A DNA stretch of 31,209 bases. It comes from Nitrososphaerota archaeon. Its GTDB lineage: Archaea; Thermoproteota; Nitrososphaeria; Nitrososphaerales; Nitrosopumilaceae. Position 1 is the first letter of the stretch. Every line of letters starts with the position of its first letter. Made by a program: the position numbers and the translations under genes. This document shows positions 17,040 to 24,224 of the stretch, one piece after another. Where the stretch lies: positions 1-31,209 of the forward strand of contig VHBM01000004.1 of assembly GCA_016871975.1 (NCBI GenBank), read 5' to 3'. The notes under the pieces were generated by a model, which did no database searches, had not been told where the DNA came from, and saw only the letters and a list, made by a program, of their open reading frames with translations.

Positions 17040-17681
17040 TTGGTATTTCTTTTAGAGAACATCCTCAACATGATAGGATTTGCAGTAGGACTAGTAATTG
17101 GAATAATGTCATATATTGGATTCAAAAATACTGGAAGTCCCACCTTATTTAGACTGGCAATTGCATTTTTTTCAATCAGTGTTGGGTTCTTTGTTATATG
17201 GACAGGCTACATGGTAGACGATTTTATTCTAAAGACTGGACAGATACAAAGATGGGTGCAGACCCTCGGCATTGCAATTCAGACAGTCGGTTATTTCTTT
17301 ATCGCGTTTTCACATACAATAAAATCATTTTTCCCAAAATCGCGATACTTTAGATCAGTTGGCTATGTTCCGTTGTTTTTAGTTTCTTTTATCTCAATTG
17401 AGCACATTATAAGATCAATTTCATTTATTTTGCTTGTATATGGTGCAATTGAAACCATAGTCTCATACATTGAAGGAAGAAAAAAAGGTGCACTCTTTGT
17501 AGCATTTGGACTTGCCTTGCTTGCACTAGGTGAGTTTCTTGCATGGTATTCGTTTGTCTTCCCAGAAACTATTTTGTATCCAGCGTCAATCGTAGTCAAA
17601 ATCGCAGGACTGCTTTTGCTGTTTGTACCTGTAAGCAAGGTTCCTCTAACTAAAATAAAGTTTGACAAGTTTGAGGAATAG
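17040..17681 (+). CDS. Multi-pass membrane protein of unknown function
   Basis: 213 residues, TTG start at 17040. About seven hydrophobic helices: GFAVGLVIGIMSYIGF, LFRLAIAFFSISVGFFVIWTGY, GIAIQTVGYFFIAF, VPLFLVSFISIE, FILLVYGAIETIV, ALFVAFGLALLALGEFLAW and IVVKIAGLLLLFVP, followed by a short charged tail. The topology resembles 7TM sensor-type proteins, but no soluble output domain is attached. Not recognised as a named family. Confidence 0.72.
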   Translation: MVFLLENILNMIGFAVGLVIGIMSYIGFKNTGSPTLFRLAIAFFSISVGFFVIWTGYMVDDFILKTGQIQRWVQTLGIAIQTVGYFFIAFSHTIKSFFPKSRYFRSVGYVPLFLVSFISIEHIIRSISFILLVYGAIETIVSYIEGRKKGALFVAFGLALLALGEFLAWYSFVFPETILYPASIVVKIAGLLLLFVPVSKVPLTKIKFDKFEE

Positions 17682-17803
17682 GTATTCTATACATGAGCCT
17701 AGGTATAAACAAGACAAATTCCATTGTCAAAATCTTTTATCTTAATAGTATATTGAAAAATATCCTATAACTATCATATTCGAAAAGAGGAGAAGATGGG
17801 GTC

Positions 17804-18091
17804 GTGTCAGCATATAGAACACATATGAAGATAGTTGGAGAAATACTCACAACTGCAAGAGATGATGCACCTGATGAAAATGGTGCCAGCGTTACTTACC
17901 TGATTAGAAAGGCAAACATTTCTCATGTAAGAATTTCAAAGATACTTGGCACACTTGTCTCGCAGGGACTTTTGGAGCAAAATGATTCTAGAGGAGCATG
18001 TAAATACAAAATTAGTCAGTCTGGAAGAGAATTTCTTGTTGCATATCAGACATTTAGTAAATTTGCAGACAATTTCGGTCTGACAATTTAA
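17804..18091 (+). CDS. Winged-helix transcription regulator (ArnR1-like), copy 1
   Basis: 95 residues, GTG start preceded by AGGAG about 15 bases upstream. A single winged-helix domain: MKIVGEILTTARD, then YLIRKANISHVRISKILGTLVSQGLLE (recognition helix), the wing CKYKISQSGREFL, and a terminal dimerisation helix AYQTFSKFADNFGL. This is the archaeal ArnR1-like/PadR-like small regulator type. It has a clear paralogue at 24897-25178 in this window with the same ending (QFSDIAETFGLEI). Targets unknown. Confidence 0.85.
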   Translation: MSAYRTHMKIVGEILTTARDDAPDENGASVTYLIRKANISHVRISKILGTLVSQGLLEQNDSRGACKYKISQSGREFLVAYQTFSKFADNFGLTI

Positions 18092-18153
18092 TCATCTAAT
18101 TCGTCATCAAAATCATCTTCAAAGTCATTATCTAAATCTGGTTCTGCAGACAT
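18088..18153 (-). CDS. Tiny acidic ORF (21 residues)
   Basis: ATG at 18153, TAA at 18088. The product starts MSAEPDLDNDFEDDF and ends DDELDD: 12 of 21 residues are Asp or Glu, with regular Phe/Leu spacing. It starts 31 bases downstream of yjbQ on the same strand, and its stop codon overlaps the stop of the convergent winged-helix gene. It could be a real acidic micropeptide, for example a chaperone or DNA-mimic-type peptide, or a random short frame. No ribosome-binding site is evident, so confidence is low. Confidence 0.4.
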   Translation of the reverse strand: MSAEPDLDNDFEDDFDDELDD

Positions 18154-18184
18154 AATTATTTTATGAAATTTTTTGTCATAATTT

Positions 18185-18604
18185 TTACTCGCCTAGTATC
18201 TGTACCACAAGATTTCGCTCTCTGCCTCTAGTGTCAAGCTCTACAAATACGATTTGTTGCCATGTTCCAAGCAACAGCTTGCTGTCTTGAAACGGTATTG
18301 TCAGCGATGGTCCCAATAGTGATGCTTTGACATGTGAGCGGCCATTTCCATCATGCCACATTTTTTCATGATCATATTCCATATTTTGTGGTGCTATTCT
18401 TGCAAGCATTTTTGGGAAATCCTTGACCAGTCCTGGCTCGTACTCGATTGTAGTTATTGACGCCGTAGATCCTGAAATAAACAACGTTACATTGCCGTTT
18501 CTTATTTTTGAGTCTTGGACAATTTTTGCAACCTGTTGAGTTATGTCGATTATGTCGTTTTCTCCTTTTGATTTTATTGTAATTGTTTTTGTAGTTACAG
18601 CCAT
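18185..18604 (-). CDS. YjbQ/UPF0047 family protein
   Basis: 139 residues from ATG 18604 (MAVTTKTITIKSKGENDIIDIT). The frame is open further upstream to 18733, but that part is not family-like and overlaps the divergent Sua5 gene. Conserved YjbQ features: LFISGSTASITTIEYEPGL, the His/Asp-rich active-site segment EYDHEKMWHDGNGRSHVKASLLG, PFQDSKLLLGTWQQI and the ending DTRGRERNLVVQI. The bacterial homologue shows weak thiamine-phosphate-synthase activity, but the physiological role is unknown. Divergent promoter shared with Sua5 in 18605-18654. Confidence 0.88.
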   Translation of the reverse strand: MAVTTKTITIKSKGENDIIDITQQVAKIVQDSKIRNGNVTLFISGSTASITTIEYEPGLVKDFPKMLARIAPQNMEYDHEKMWHDGNGRSHVKASLLGPSLTIPFQDSKLLLGTWQQIVFVELDTRGRERNLVVQILGE

Positions 18605-18654
18605 GGCCTTTACCGTAATTTGATTATTATTCAAGATAGTAGCACATAAAGTAC

Positions 18655-19254
18655 ATGCAGGTTTCCTGTGACAAAAAAGGCCTAGAAATTGCGGCAAAAT
18701 CTGTCCGCAATGGAGGAGTGATAGTTTTTCCAACCGATACTGTTTATGGGCTTGGTTGTGATCCTTACAACTCAGAGGCTGTAAAAAAAATTTTTAAAAT
18801 TAAAAAAAGGGGACAGACTAAATTATTTCCTATTCTTGCCTACTCAAAAAAAGAGCTTTCAGATATAGTGGTTTTTGATGAAAAATCAGATAAAATTGCA
18901 AAAAAGTTCTGGCCTGGCCAAGTTACCTTGGTTTTAAGACTAAAAGACGATAGAATTAGAAAATCCATGAATGCTCAGGACAAAATAGCTGTACGAGTTC
19001 CAAACAACCGTTGTGCATTGGCATTACTAAAAGAATGCAAGCTACTTGTTGGAACAAGTGCAAACATCTCAGGCATGCACTCATTTACAAATGCTGATGA
19101 ATGTCTTGAGAATCTAGTAGGATATGACGTCTTTGTTGATGGTGGGACTATACCTAGCTCAGGCGAATCAACCATTATTGAAGTCGATGATGGCAAACTA
19201 GTAGTTCACAGGGAAGGCGCCATCCCAAAAATGGAGATTATGAAACTGTTTTGA
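18655..19254 (+). CDS. Threonylcarbamoyl-AMP synthase, Sua5/YrdC type
   Basis: Makes the threonylcarbamoyl-AMP used for t6A37 of ANN-decoding tRNAs. 199 residues: GGVIVFPTDTVYGLGCDPYN (20-39) and KIKKRGQTKLFPILAYS are the classic substrate-binding signatures, with WPGQVTLVLRLKD and VGTSANISG later in the YrdC domain. The C-terminal Sua5 extension domain of long forms is absent. The TGA stop overlaps the TTG start of the THUMP gene, and the Cgi121-domain fusion (a KEOPS subunit needed for t6A) is the next gene, converging on it. The neighbourhood is therefore tRNA modification. Confidence 0.93.
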   Translation: MQVSCDKKGLEIAAKSVRNGGVIVFPTDTVYGLGCDPYNSEAVKKIFKIKKRGQTKLFPILAYSKKELSDIVVFDEKSDKIAKKFWPGQVTLVLRLKDDRIRKSMNAQDKIAVRVPNNRCALALLKECKLLVGTSANISGMHSFTNADECLENLVGYDVFVDGGTIPSSGESTIIEVDDGKLVVHREGAIPKMEIMKLF

Positions 19255-19772
19255 ATCTAATTGTCACATGTCCAAGAAACTTTGAAGAAGAAGCGCAAAA
19301 CGAGATAAAAAAAATCCTAGAAGAATTAGGCGATAAAACACCTGAAATTACAATTACAGACTTGTCAGGAATACTTACAGTAAAGACATCGATAGACCAT
19401 GATTCTGTTATAAGAAAAATAAAGCAAATACTTGATGATGAGCCTTGGTCGATAAGATACTCGCTTAGAATAATTCCAATACAAGGCATCTCAACAACAA
19501 GCGTTGATGCAATTGCATCCGAGATGAAAAAACTAACAGGCGTGATTCAAAAACATGAAAGTTTTAAGATAGTTGTTGAAAAGCGAAATTCGAATATTTC
19601 TTCAAAGGAAATAATAGTAGAAATCGCAAAAAACCTGCAAAATAAGGTATCAATGGAAAACCCAGACTGGATATTATTAGTTGAAATTCTTGGAGGCAAA
19701 AGTGGTGTATCTGTGGTAAAAGAGGATTCGATTATCAGCGTGCAGAAAATAAAACGCAGACTATCTGAATAA
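19251..19772 (+). CDS. THUMP-domain RNA-binding protein (Tan1-like)
   Basis: 173 residues, TTG start overlapping the Sua5 stop (TTGA). It opens with LIVTCPRNFEEEAQNEIKKIL, typical of THUMP N-terminal ferredoxin-like domains, followed by a THUMP core (residues about 75-170) with ESFKIVVEKRNSNIS, IVEIAKNLQNKV, and NPDWILLVEILGGKSGVSVV. No catalytic domain is fused. This stand-alone form resembles the Tan1 family, an adaptor for tRNA N4-acetylcytidine formation, consistent with coupling to Sua5. Overlaps the Cgi121-fusion gene convergently by 12 bases. Confidence 0.85.
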   Translation: MNLIVTCPRNFEEEAQNEIKKILEELGDKTPEITITDLSGILTVKTSIDHDSVIRKIKQILDDEPWSIRYSLRIIPIQGISTTSVDAIASEMKKLTGVIQKHESFKIVVEKRNSNISSKEIIVEIAKNLQNKVSMENPDWILLVEILGGKSGVSVVKEDSIISVQKIKRRLSE

Positions 19773-20528
19773 TACTGCTGCTCTTTCTGTCAGCAAATCT
19801 TCCAATGGTGTCTTTGACAGTACTGTGCCTAGTTGTTTTTTTGATATATTGAATTGTTTTTTTAAAAATGATTGGTTATTTTTTGCTAGTCTTGTTATTG
19901 ATGGTTTTAGTAAAGTGTACAGCTTGTCCAAAGGCAGTTTTTTACCAATTGCAATAATTACAAAATCTTCGTTGTTTTTTACTCCTACAGTATTTATTGC
20001 CTGAATAATTTGGTTTGTTCCTGCAAATCTCATAAGTATGTCAGTTTCTAGCTTTTTTGAAAGTAAAATGTCATGTTTCTTGGCATAAAGCGATAATAGA
20101 ATTATTTTTTTTACATGGTCTGGATTAAGTATAAAATTTGATGATATGCCTTGAATTACAATATTTGGAAATTTTTCTCTTAATTCGTCAAGAAACTTTA
20201 TGTTAGATTCTTGTTTTTTCATTGCAAAGATCTCTACTGTTTTATTATCTACTAGAAACTTGATTCGAGTCGAACCACCATGGATTATTGGTATTATGCT
20301 GACAGTGTCATTTGCCTTTAGTTTAGCTGAAAAACCACCCATTGTGGATGAATCCACGCCATTAACTGCCACAAGTAGGTTGTTTGTATCAAGATCATTC
20401 GTATTTTCTGGTTTATTTTTTACCAAAAAATCAAGTAGATCTTGAATTGTCAGATTATCTTGAGTTACAGTAATTTGGTCGGTTGAAAAAATTTTTTTTG
20501 CTCCACCAAACAGTTTGACCGTAATCAA
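19761..20528 (-). CDS. MoaD/ThiS-like domain fused to Cgi121 (KEOPS subunit)
   Basis: 255 residues, TTG start at 20528. Residues 1-85 are a ubiquitin-like MoaD/ThiS fold: MITVKLFGGAKKIF, IQDLLDFLVKNKP, LLVAVNGVD, LKANDTVSIIPIIHGG, with Gly84-Gly85 where a free MoaD/SAMP would end. Residues about 88-255 read as Cgi121/TPRKB, with LDELREKFPNIVIQGIS, VKKIILLSLYAKK, ILMRFAGTNQIIQAINTVGVK and FVIIAIGK. Cgi121 binds the tRNA 3' end in the KEOPS t6A complex. This fusion is opposite Sua5 and THUMP, in keeping with tRNA modification. I am fairly sure of both domains, and less sure whether the Gly-Gly is used. Confidence 0.82.
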   Translation of the reverse strand: MITVKLFGGAKKIFSTDQITVTQDNLTIQDLLDFLVKNKPENTNDLDTNNLLVAVNGVDSSTMGGFSAKLKANDTVSIIPIIHGGSTRIKFLVDNKTVEIFAMKKQESNIKFLDELREKFPNIVIQGISSNFILNPDHVKKIILLSLYAKKHDILLSKKLETDILMRFAGTNQIIQAINTVGVKNNEDFVIIAIGKKLPLDKLYTLLKPSITRLAKNNQSFLKKQFNISKKQLGTVLSKTPLEDLLTERAAVLFR

Positions 20529-20577
20529 TGCAATTTTGTTAATTTGTAACTCGAAATTAATCTTATTCTATGAAATC

Positions 20578-20835
20578 TTAACTTGCGATTTCTTCTGTGA
20601 TTGGTTCTGCTTCTACAGATTCGGCAGTTTGGTTTAATTCCTGTTTTTCACTTTCAATCTCTTCAAGCTCACGCTTTATGCATTTAGTGATATATCCTGC
20701 CAACTGATTTTTCAAACCTTTAGAGCGGACTATGGAAACTTGATCTAACACTTGTTTGTTTTCTGCAAAATCTGTTCCAAATCTGTCTTTGTGGTTTTTG
20801 AGAAGATCTAGTGCTAGTCGTTTGATTCTATCCAC
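20578..20835 (-). CDS. rps17e: Small-subunit ribosomal protein S17e
   Basis: 85 residues, GTG start (an upstream in-frame TGA rules out a longer form). Residues 1-57 match eukaryote/archaeal S17e: RIKRLALDLLKNHKDRFGTDFAENKQVLDQV, then KGLKNQLAGYITKCIKRE. Archaeal S17e is usually about 60-67 residues; here an extra acidic tail of about 28 residues rich in Glu follows. Sits between the KEOPS-fusion gene and tatD on the same strand. Confidence 0.9.
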   Translation of the reverse strand: MDRIKRLALDLLKNHKDRFGTDFAENKQVLDQVSIVRSKGLKNQLAGYITKCIKRELEEIESEKQELNQTAESVEAEPITEEIAS

Positions 20836-20866
20836 TCATCCGGTTATCAAGGTGGGTTTTTTATAC

Positions 20867-21622
20867 CTATATGCCAAGATACACATCTGAATTTTTTTCT
20901 AAAATTTTTGACAGCTCATCATACGACTTTCTCAGTATCTTTGAGGCGCAAAAGACAACACTTGGTATAAAACTAATCTGAGCTGGCTTTAGTCCAAAAC
21001 ATTTTGCAAATCTTACTGGTCCATCTGTCTCTACTAGTATTTTGTCTTCATTTGTGTTTTCTAGCAAAACTTGTTTATCCTTTGCATACACCATAACAGG
21101 ACCATACGATACGTAAAATCCATTATCCATTGCTTTTTTTAGTTGTTGCTTGCTTCCATCAAACCAGTGTAGTAACACTCCTTTAAGGGAATATGATGAA
21201 AGAATTTGGTAAATCTCATCGAGTGTTTTTCTTGAGTGAATTGAAATTGGTTTTTCTAGTTTTTCTGCGTGTGATAAAAATTCTCTAAAAACATGTTCTT
21301 GCCTTTCAAAGTCTTCCTTTGTATTGACATATGTCTTGTCCAATCCAATTTCACCAATCCCTGCCAGTTTGTCTGAATTTTGATTGATTAGATCTAACAC
21401 AGGTTCAGTTTCTTGGCTTGCCATTTGTGGATGAATGCCAACAAATGGCAGTATCAGGTTGCTTTTTTTTGCAAGCTCAAGTGTTTTGATTGAGGTTGTA
21501 TAGTCTACAGAGACGCAGCATCCTTTGATCTGCATTTTTTGCATGCCATTAATGATAAAGCCTAGTTCTTTTTCATAGAATGGATCCGACAAGTGAATGT
21601 GAGAGTCTACTAGCCAGCTCAT
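20867..21622 (-). CDS. tatD: TatD-family metal-dependent hydrolase
   Basis: 251 residues, ATG start. TIM-barrel metallohydrolase with DSHIHL metal-binding His8/His10, GIGEIGLDKTY (catalytic Glu region), ISIHSRKTLDEI, LLHWFDGSK, and the closing ILVETDGPVRF with the metal-binding Asp. Family members act as DNases or tRNA/RNA 3' exonucleases. The usual PHD motif is partly replaced: His is retained but VETDGP holds the last Asp. Divergent from the histone gene, with which it shares an 80-base promoter region. Confidence 0.9.
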   Translation of the reverse strand: MSWLVDSHIHLSDPFYEKELGFIINGMQKMQIKGCCVSVDYTTSIKTLELAKKSNLILPFVGIHPQMASQETEPVLDLINQNSDKLAGIGEIGLDKTYVNTKEDFERQEHVFREFLSHAEKLEKPISIHSRKTLDEIYQILSSYSLKGVLLHWFDGSKQQLKKAMDNGFYVSYGPVMVYAKDKQVLLENTNEDKILVETDGPVRFAKCFGLKPAQISFIPSVVFCASKILRKSYDELSKILEKNSDVYLGI

Positions 21623-21723
21623 GGTTTTTCGTAATTACCTGTTGAATTAGTCTGTATAAATCGATTCCAAGGTGATTATTTTTTACTCAAAGTTTTTTAT
21701 CGTTGATTTTAAAGACTCTTTTG

Positions 21724-21945
21724 ATGAAATCATCCGAGCTTGGGCTATCAGCTATGTACAGGATCTTAAAAAAATCTGGAGCAGAACGTGTCAGCGATGA
21801 ATCAGCTGATGAGTTAAGGCGAATACTAGAAGAGGTTGCTACAAACATAGCTAAAAGTGCAGTCGAAATGTCAATTCACGCTGGAAGAAAAACTATCAAG
21901 GCAGAGGATATCAAACTAGCAGCAAAGCCATTTGCAAAATTATAA
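21724..21945 (+). CDS. Archaeal histone
   Basis: 73 residues from ATG 21724 (MKSSELGLSAMYRILKKSG). The frame is open to TTG 21703, but a promoter-like TTTTTTATCG about 27 bases ahead of 21724 supports the shorter form. Histone fold is clear: ILKKSGAERVSDESADELRRILEEVATNIAK, then HAGRKTIKAEDIKLAAK, including the conserved loop 2/helix 3 signature GRKTIKAEDI. It forms dimers that wrap DNA. Single histone-fold protein without tails, as in HMf-type archaea. Located directly upstream of tRNA-Cys. Confidence 0.95.
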   Translation: MKSSELGLSAMYRILKKSGAERVSDESADELRRILEEVATNIAKSAVEMSIHAGRKTIKAEDIKLAAKPFAKL

Positions 21946-21985
21946 TCTAAGAGTTTAATTGTTGTCAAGTTGTTTTTCTGACTAC

Positions 21986-22057
21986 GGTGAGGTGGCAGAG
22001 CGGTTATGCGTGGGCCTGCAGAGCCTATACAAGGGGGTTCGACTCCCTCCCTCACCT
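21986..22057 (+). tRNA. tRNA-Cys (anticodon GCA)
   Basis: Full cloverleaf: acceptor GGTGAGG/CCTCACC (7 pairs), D stem GCA/TGC, anticodon stem TGGGC/GCCTA with loop CTGCAGA and anticodon GCA at 22018-22020, T stem GGGGG/CCCTC with loop TTCGACT. Discriminator base T at 22057 is the expected U73 of tRNA-Cys. No CCA is encoded and no intron is present. It is followed 80 bases later by the AIPR defence gene, so it is a candidate island boundary, although I found no repeated 3' end in the window. Confidence 0.96.
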
Positions 22058-22102
22058 TCTGTGTAATTTCTGATCTTAGTTCAGTTATTATGTAATTACC
22101 TG

Positions 22103-22132
22103 CTTTTCTAAATATAGAACATTTTAGAAAAG
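22103..22132 (+). promoter_or_regulatory. Perfect 10-bp inverted repeat overlapping the AIPR promoter
   Basis: CTTTTCTAAA (22103-22112) and TTTAGAAAAG (22123-22132) are exact reverse complements around a 10-base centre. The AAATATA TATA-like element lies at the inner edge of the left arm and the TTG start of the AIPR gene follows four bases after the right arm. A protein dimer on this site would block the promoter or the ribosome, so it looks like an operator; a hairpin in the 5' end of the mRNA is the alternative. Confidence 0.6.
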
Positions 22133-22136
22133 ATAC

Positions 22137-23891
22137 TTGGCTCAGTTAAACAACAATGGCCTGCTTGAATATATCCCTGGTTTGCAGTCACTAGTAGTTC
22201 AAACTATAGGTCAACCATTGGAGGGATTTTCAGAAAATATTCGAGTAAGCATTAAAGAGTATGTTGAGGATGCAAGTAACGAAGTAGAAAAGGGAAATAA
22301 TTTTCTTCATTGGATTTTAACCAGAGTTTTTGAGGCAACAGAAGACGATGCTGCAGATGCTATAATTGATGGAGCAAATGATCTTGGAATAGATGCATAT
22401 CTACCAGTTGATTTTTCAGACAACACAATAAGGTTATTTCAATCAAAGTATGGCTCATCTCATTCTATAGATGCAATAACCAAGTTCAAAGAAGATGTCA
22501 AGCGACTGCTTGGTCGTGATGTTACAAAAATGCGTCCAGAACTTGCACACCTTGTCACCCAGATACGGGAGAAAAACCTCCAGATAAAGTGCTGCTATGT
22601 CACTGACCAGAAAGTAGACTACAAGGCAGATGAGGCAGTTGAGATAATAGACATTGAAGAAATCATACAAAAGCTATGGGCCAGAATAAAAAAGCCGGCA
22701 GCAGGCAAAAAATCAAACATAAAGTTAGAAAAGATGCTTCGACACGACAACACTGTACTTGGTATCTTGAAGCTACGTGAACTGACAGACTTTGTGATAA
22801 AAAACCGCGATTATGTGTTTGAATCAAACATAAGGCAATGGATGCAGTTTAAGACCTCAGTAAACAAAGGAATTCGCGAAACCCTGCAAAATAATCCAAA
22901 CAAGTTCTTTTACTATAACAATGGAATAACCATAGTAGTAAGTGATTTTGAGGAGCTAGAAAACAACACACTTGTCCTACATGCACCTCAAATCGTAAAT
23001 GGAGCACAGACATCAAACTCTATTATTGACAAGGCAAAGCGCACAAACAACCTTGATGGAAGCATAACTGTTACAGTAATCAAAGCAGACGACGAGCAAG
23101 ATCAAAACAACATAACAAAGTACAGAAATTCACAAAATGCAGTCAGGGGAAAGGATCTAGTCTCTCTGATGGACTTTCACAAGTCAATAAAGTCTCAGCT
23201 GGAAAATCTCAGATATTTTTATGAGATTCAGGCAGGATCTTTTGACAGCAAGACAAAGTCACAACAAAACGAGTATGTTGGAGATTCAATTTACGACAAC
23301 TACCTTCCAGAAAATCATAAAAAAGTCATAGTAGCAAAAGATGCAATCCAGTCTCTAGTTGCAGGGCTAGAACAAAGACCCACAGAATCATACAGCTCAC
23401 CTGCCCAGTTCTTGCCACGTGGTAGTAAATATGATGAAGTCTTTAATGAAAACCTAAAAGATGACTATAGACTATTACTTTACCCATACCTTGTAAAGGA
23501 ATACTCTAAAAAATCGCTAAACTATGGTAAGCGTGGAGGTCACAAAACCAAAAGATATGCCACACTCTTTTTTGTAGCAGTTTACTTTAGAATACTGCAT
23601 AAGAAAATTCTTGATACAAAAGGCGAGTTCAAAGAAGACATTAACAGACTAGAGCCCATATTCCGAAGCTACAAGCTAAATTGCAGAATACTCAAGCTTG
23701 CAGATACTGTTGTTACCAAGTTTCTTGAAGATTCAGTTGTAGATGATGAGATAAATGAAGCAAATACAAAACACAATTTCTTTTCTCATAATGTATGGAG
23801 TGATGCAATGCTGCGTGTTGTAGACAAGAAAATAAAACAAGAAGAAGAGGAAATCGAGAACATCAAAAAGCTAGTACACAGTTTGTTATAA
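22137..23891 (+). CDS. AIPR-family (abortive infection phage resistance) protein
   Basis: 584 residues, TTG start at 22137. The N-terminal region carries a restriction-endonuclease-like pattern, GIDAY (84-88) followed by LFQSKY (Gln102/Lys104), as in Mrr-like nucleases. The middle has the AIPR hallmarks FFYYNNGITIV (257-267), QIVNGAQTSNSI (285-296), TVTVIKA and KYRNSQNAVRGKDL. The C-terminal half is helical and ends with a Glu/Lys-rich coil. AIPR proteins are linked to abortive phage infection. It is a single gene, lacks a visible partner toxin/antitoxin, and is controlled by an inverted repeat at its promoter. Confidence 0.9.
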   Translation: MAQLNNNGLLEYIPGLQSLVVQTIGQPLEGFSENIRVSIKEYVEDASNEVEKGNNFLHWILTRVFEATEDDAADAIIDGANDLGIDAYLPVDFSDNTIRLFQSKYGSSHSIDAITKFKEDVKRLLGRDVTKMRPELAHLVTQIREKNLQIKCCYVTDQKVDYKADEAVEIIDIEEIIQKLWARIKKPAAGKKSNIKLEKMLRHDNTVLGILKLRELTDFVIKNRDYVFESNIRQWMQFKTSVNKGIRETLQNNPNKFFYYNNGITIVVSDFEELENNTLVLHAPQIVNGAQTSNSIIDKAKRTNNLDGSITVTVIKADDEQDQNNITKYRNSQNAVRGKDLVSLMDFHKSIKSQLENLRYFYEIQAGSFDSKTKSQQNEYVGDSIYDNYLPENHKKVIVAKDAIQSLVAGLEQRPTESYSSPAQFLPRGSKYDEVFNENLKDDYRLLLYPYLVKEYSKKSLNYGKRGGHKTKRYATLFFVAVYFRILHKKILDTKGEFKEDINRLEPIFRSYKLNCRILKLADTVVTKFLEDSVVDDEINEANTKHNFFSHNVWSDAMLRVVDKKIKQEEEEIENIKKLVHSLL

Positions 23892-23898
23892 TCAAAGC

Positions 23899-23958
23899 GC
23901 GGTAGACATCTAACCATGTAAAAATTGCAGGAGGTTTACATTGGCCAGACTCTACCGC
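23899..23958 (+). ncRNA. Possible structured RNA/cruciform element
   Basis: A nested pair of stems: outer GCGGTAGA (23899-23906) with TCTACCGC (23951-23958), 8 perfect pairs; inner CCATGTAAA (23914-23922) with TTTACATTGG (23935-23944), 9 pairs and one bulged T; terminal loop AATTGCAGGAGG. It starts seven bases after the AIPR stop. The loop contains GGAGG ahead of a TTG-started 12-codon frame (23941-23979). It could be a 3' UTR structure, a small RNA, or a mobile miniature element; no T-run follows, so a simple terminator is less likely. Confidence 0.45.
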
Positions 23959-24010
23959 AATTTTCCTATAATGCAGTGATATTTAACTAGATTTTTCTTG
24001 CAGGATCTGA

Positions 24011-24020
24011 TTTTTATATA
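24011..24020 (+). promoter_or_regulatory. TATA box of the small zinc-finger gene
   Basis: TTTTTATATA ends about 23 bases ahead of the ATG at 24043, the spacing of a leaderless archaeal promoter. Confidence 0.5.
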
Positions 24021-24042
24021 GAACTAATCGAAAAATTGCACC

Positions 24043-24207
24043 ATGATAAAGGAATTCAAGTGTACAATTTGCGGCCAGGCAATGGATCAGAAATACTTGC
24101 CTATGAAGAACTGGAATATAGATGGTCTTTTGTGTGGTAAATGTTATTCTAAAAAAATTTTTGAACACTATCCTGGAAAACATGTACGTGTCAATACATC
24201 TGACTAA
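24043..24207 (+). CDS. Small zinc-finger-like protein (54 residues)
   Basis: ATG 24043 to TAA 24207, preceded by a good TATA box. The product has CTIC (Cys7, Cys10) and CGKC (Cys31, Cys34), the spacing of a treble-clef or ribbon zinc site, in a basic protein ending GKHVRVNTSD. Its length and dense CxxC pairs are unlikely by chance. No family recognised. It sits between the AIPR gene's structured tail and a convergent Cys-rich gene, inside the accessory-looking region. Confidence 0.7.
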   Translation: MIKEFKCTICGQAMDQKYLPMKNWNIDGLLCGKCYSKKIFEHYPGKHVRVNTSD

Positions 24208-24224
24208 AATTTGAAAATAATTTA

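Noticed and set aside
18605..18733. Longer N-terminus of the YjbQ-family gene starting at 18733
   Set aside because: The extra residues are Cys/Leu-rich and not family-like, and they overlap the divergent Sua5 coding sequence; ATG 18604 gives a standard YjbQ start.
21703..21723. Histone start at TTG 21703
   Set aside because: The seven extra residues are hydrophobic and not histone-like, and the TATA-like element fits the ATG at 21724.
23899..23958. Degenerate tRNA at the nested-stem element
   Set aside because: The outer stem resembles an acceptor stem, but there is no T-loop TTCGA/TTCAA motif, no anticodon arm of correct size and the total length is too short.
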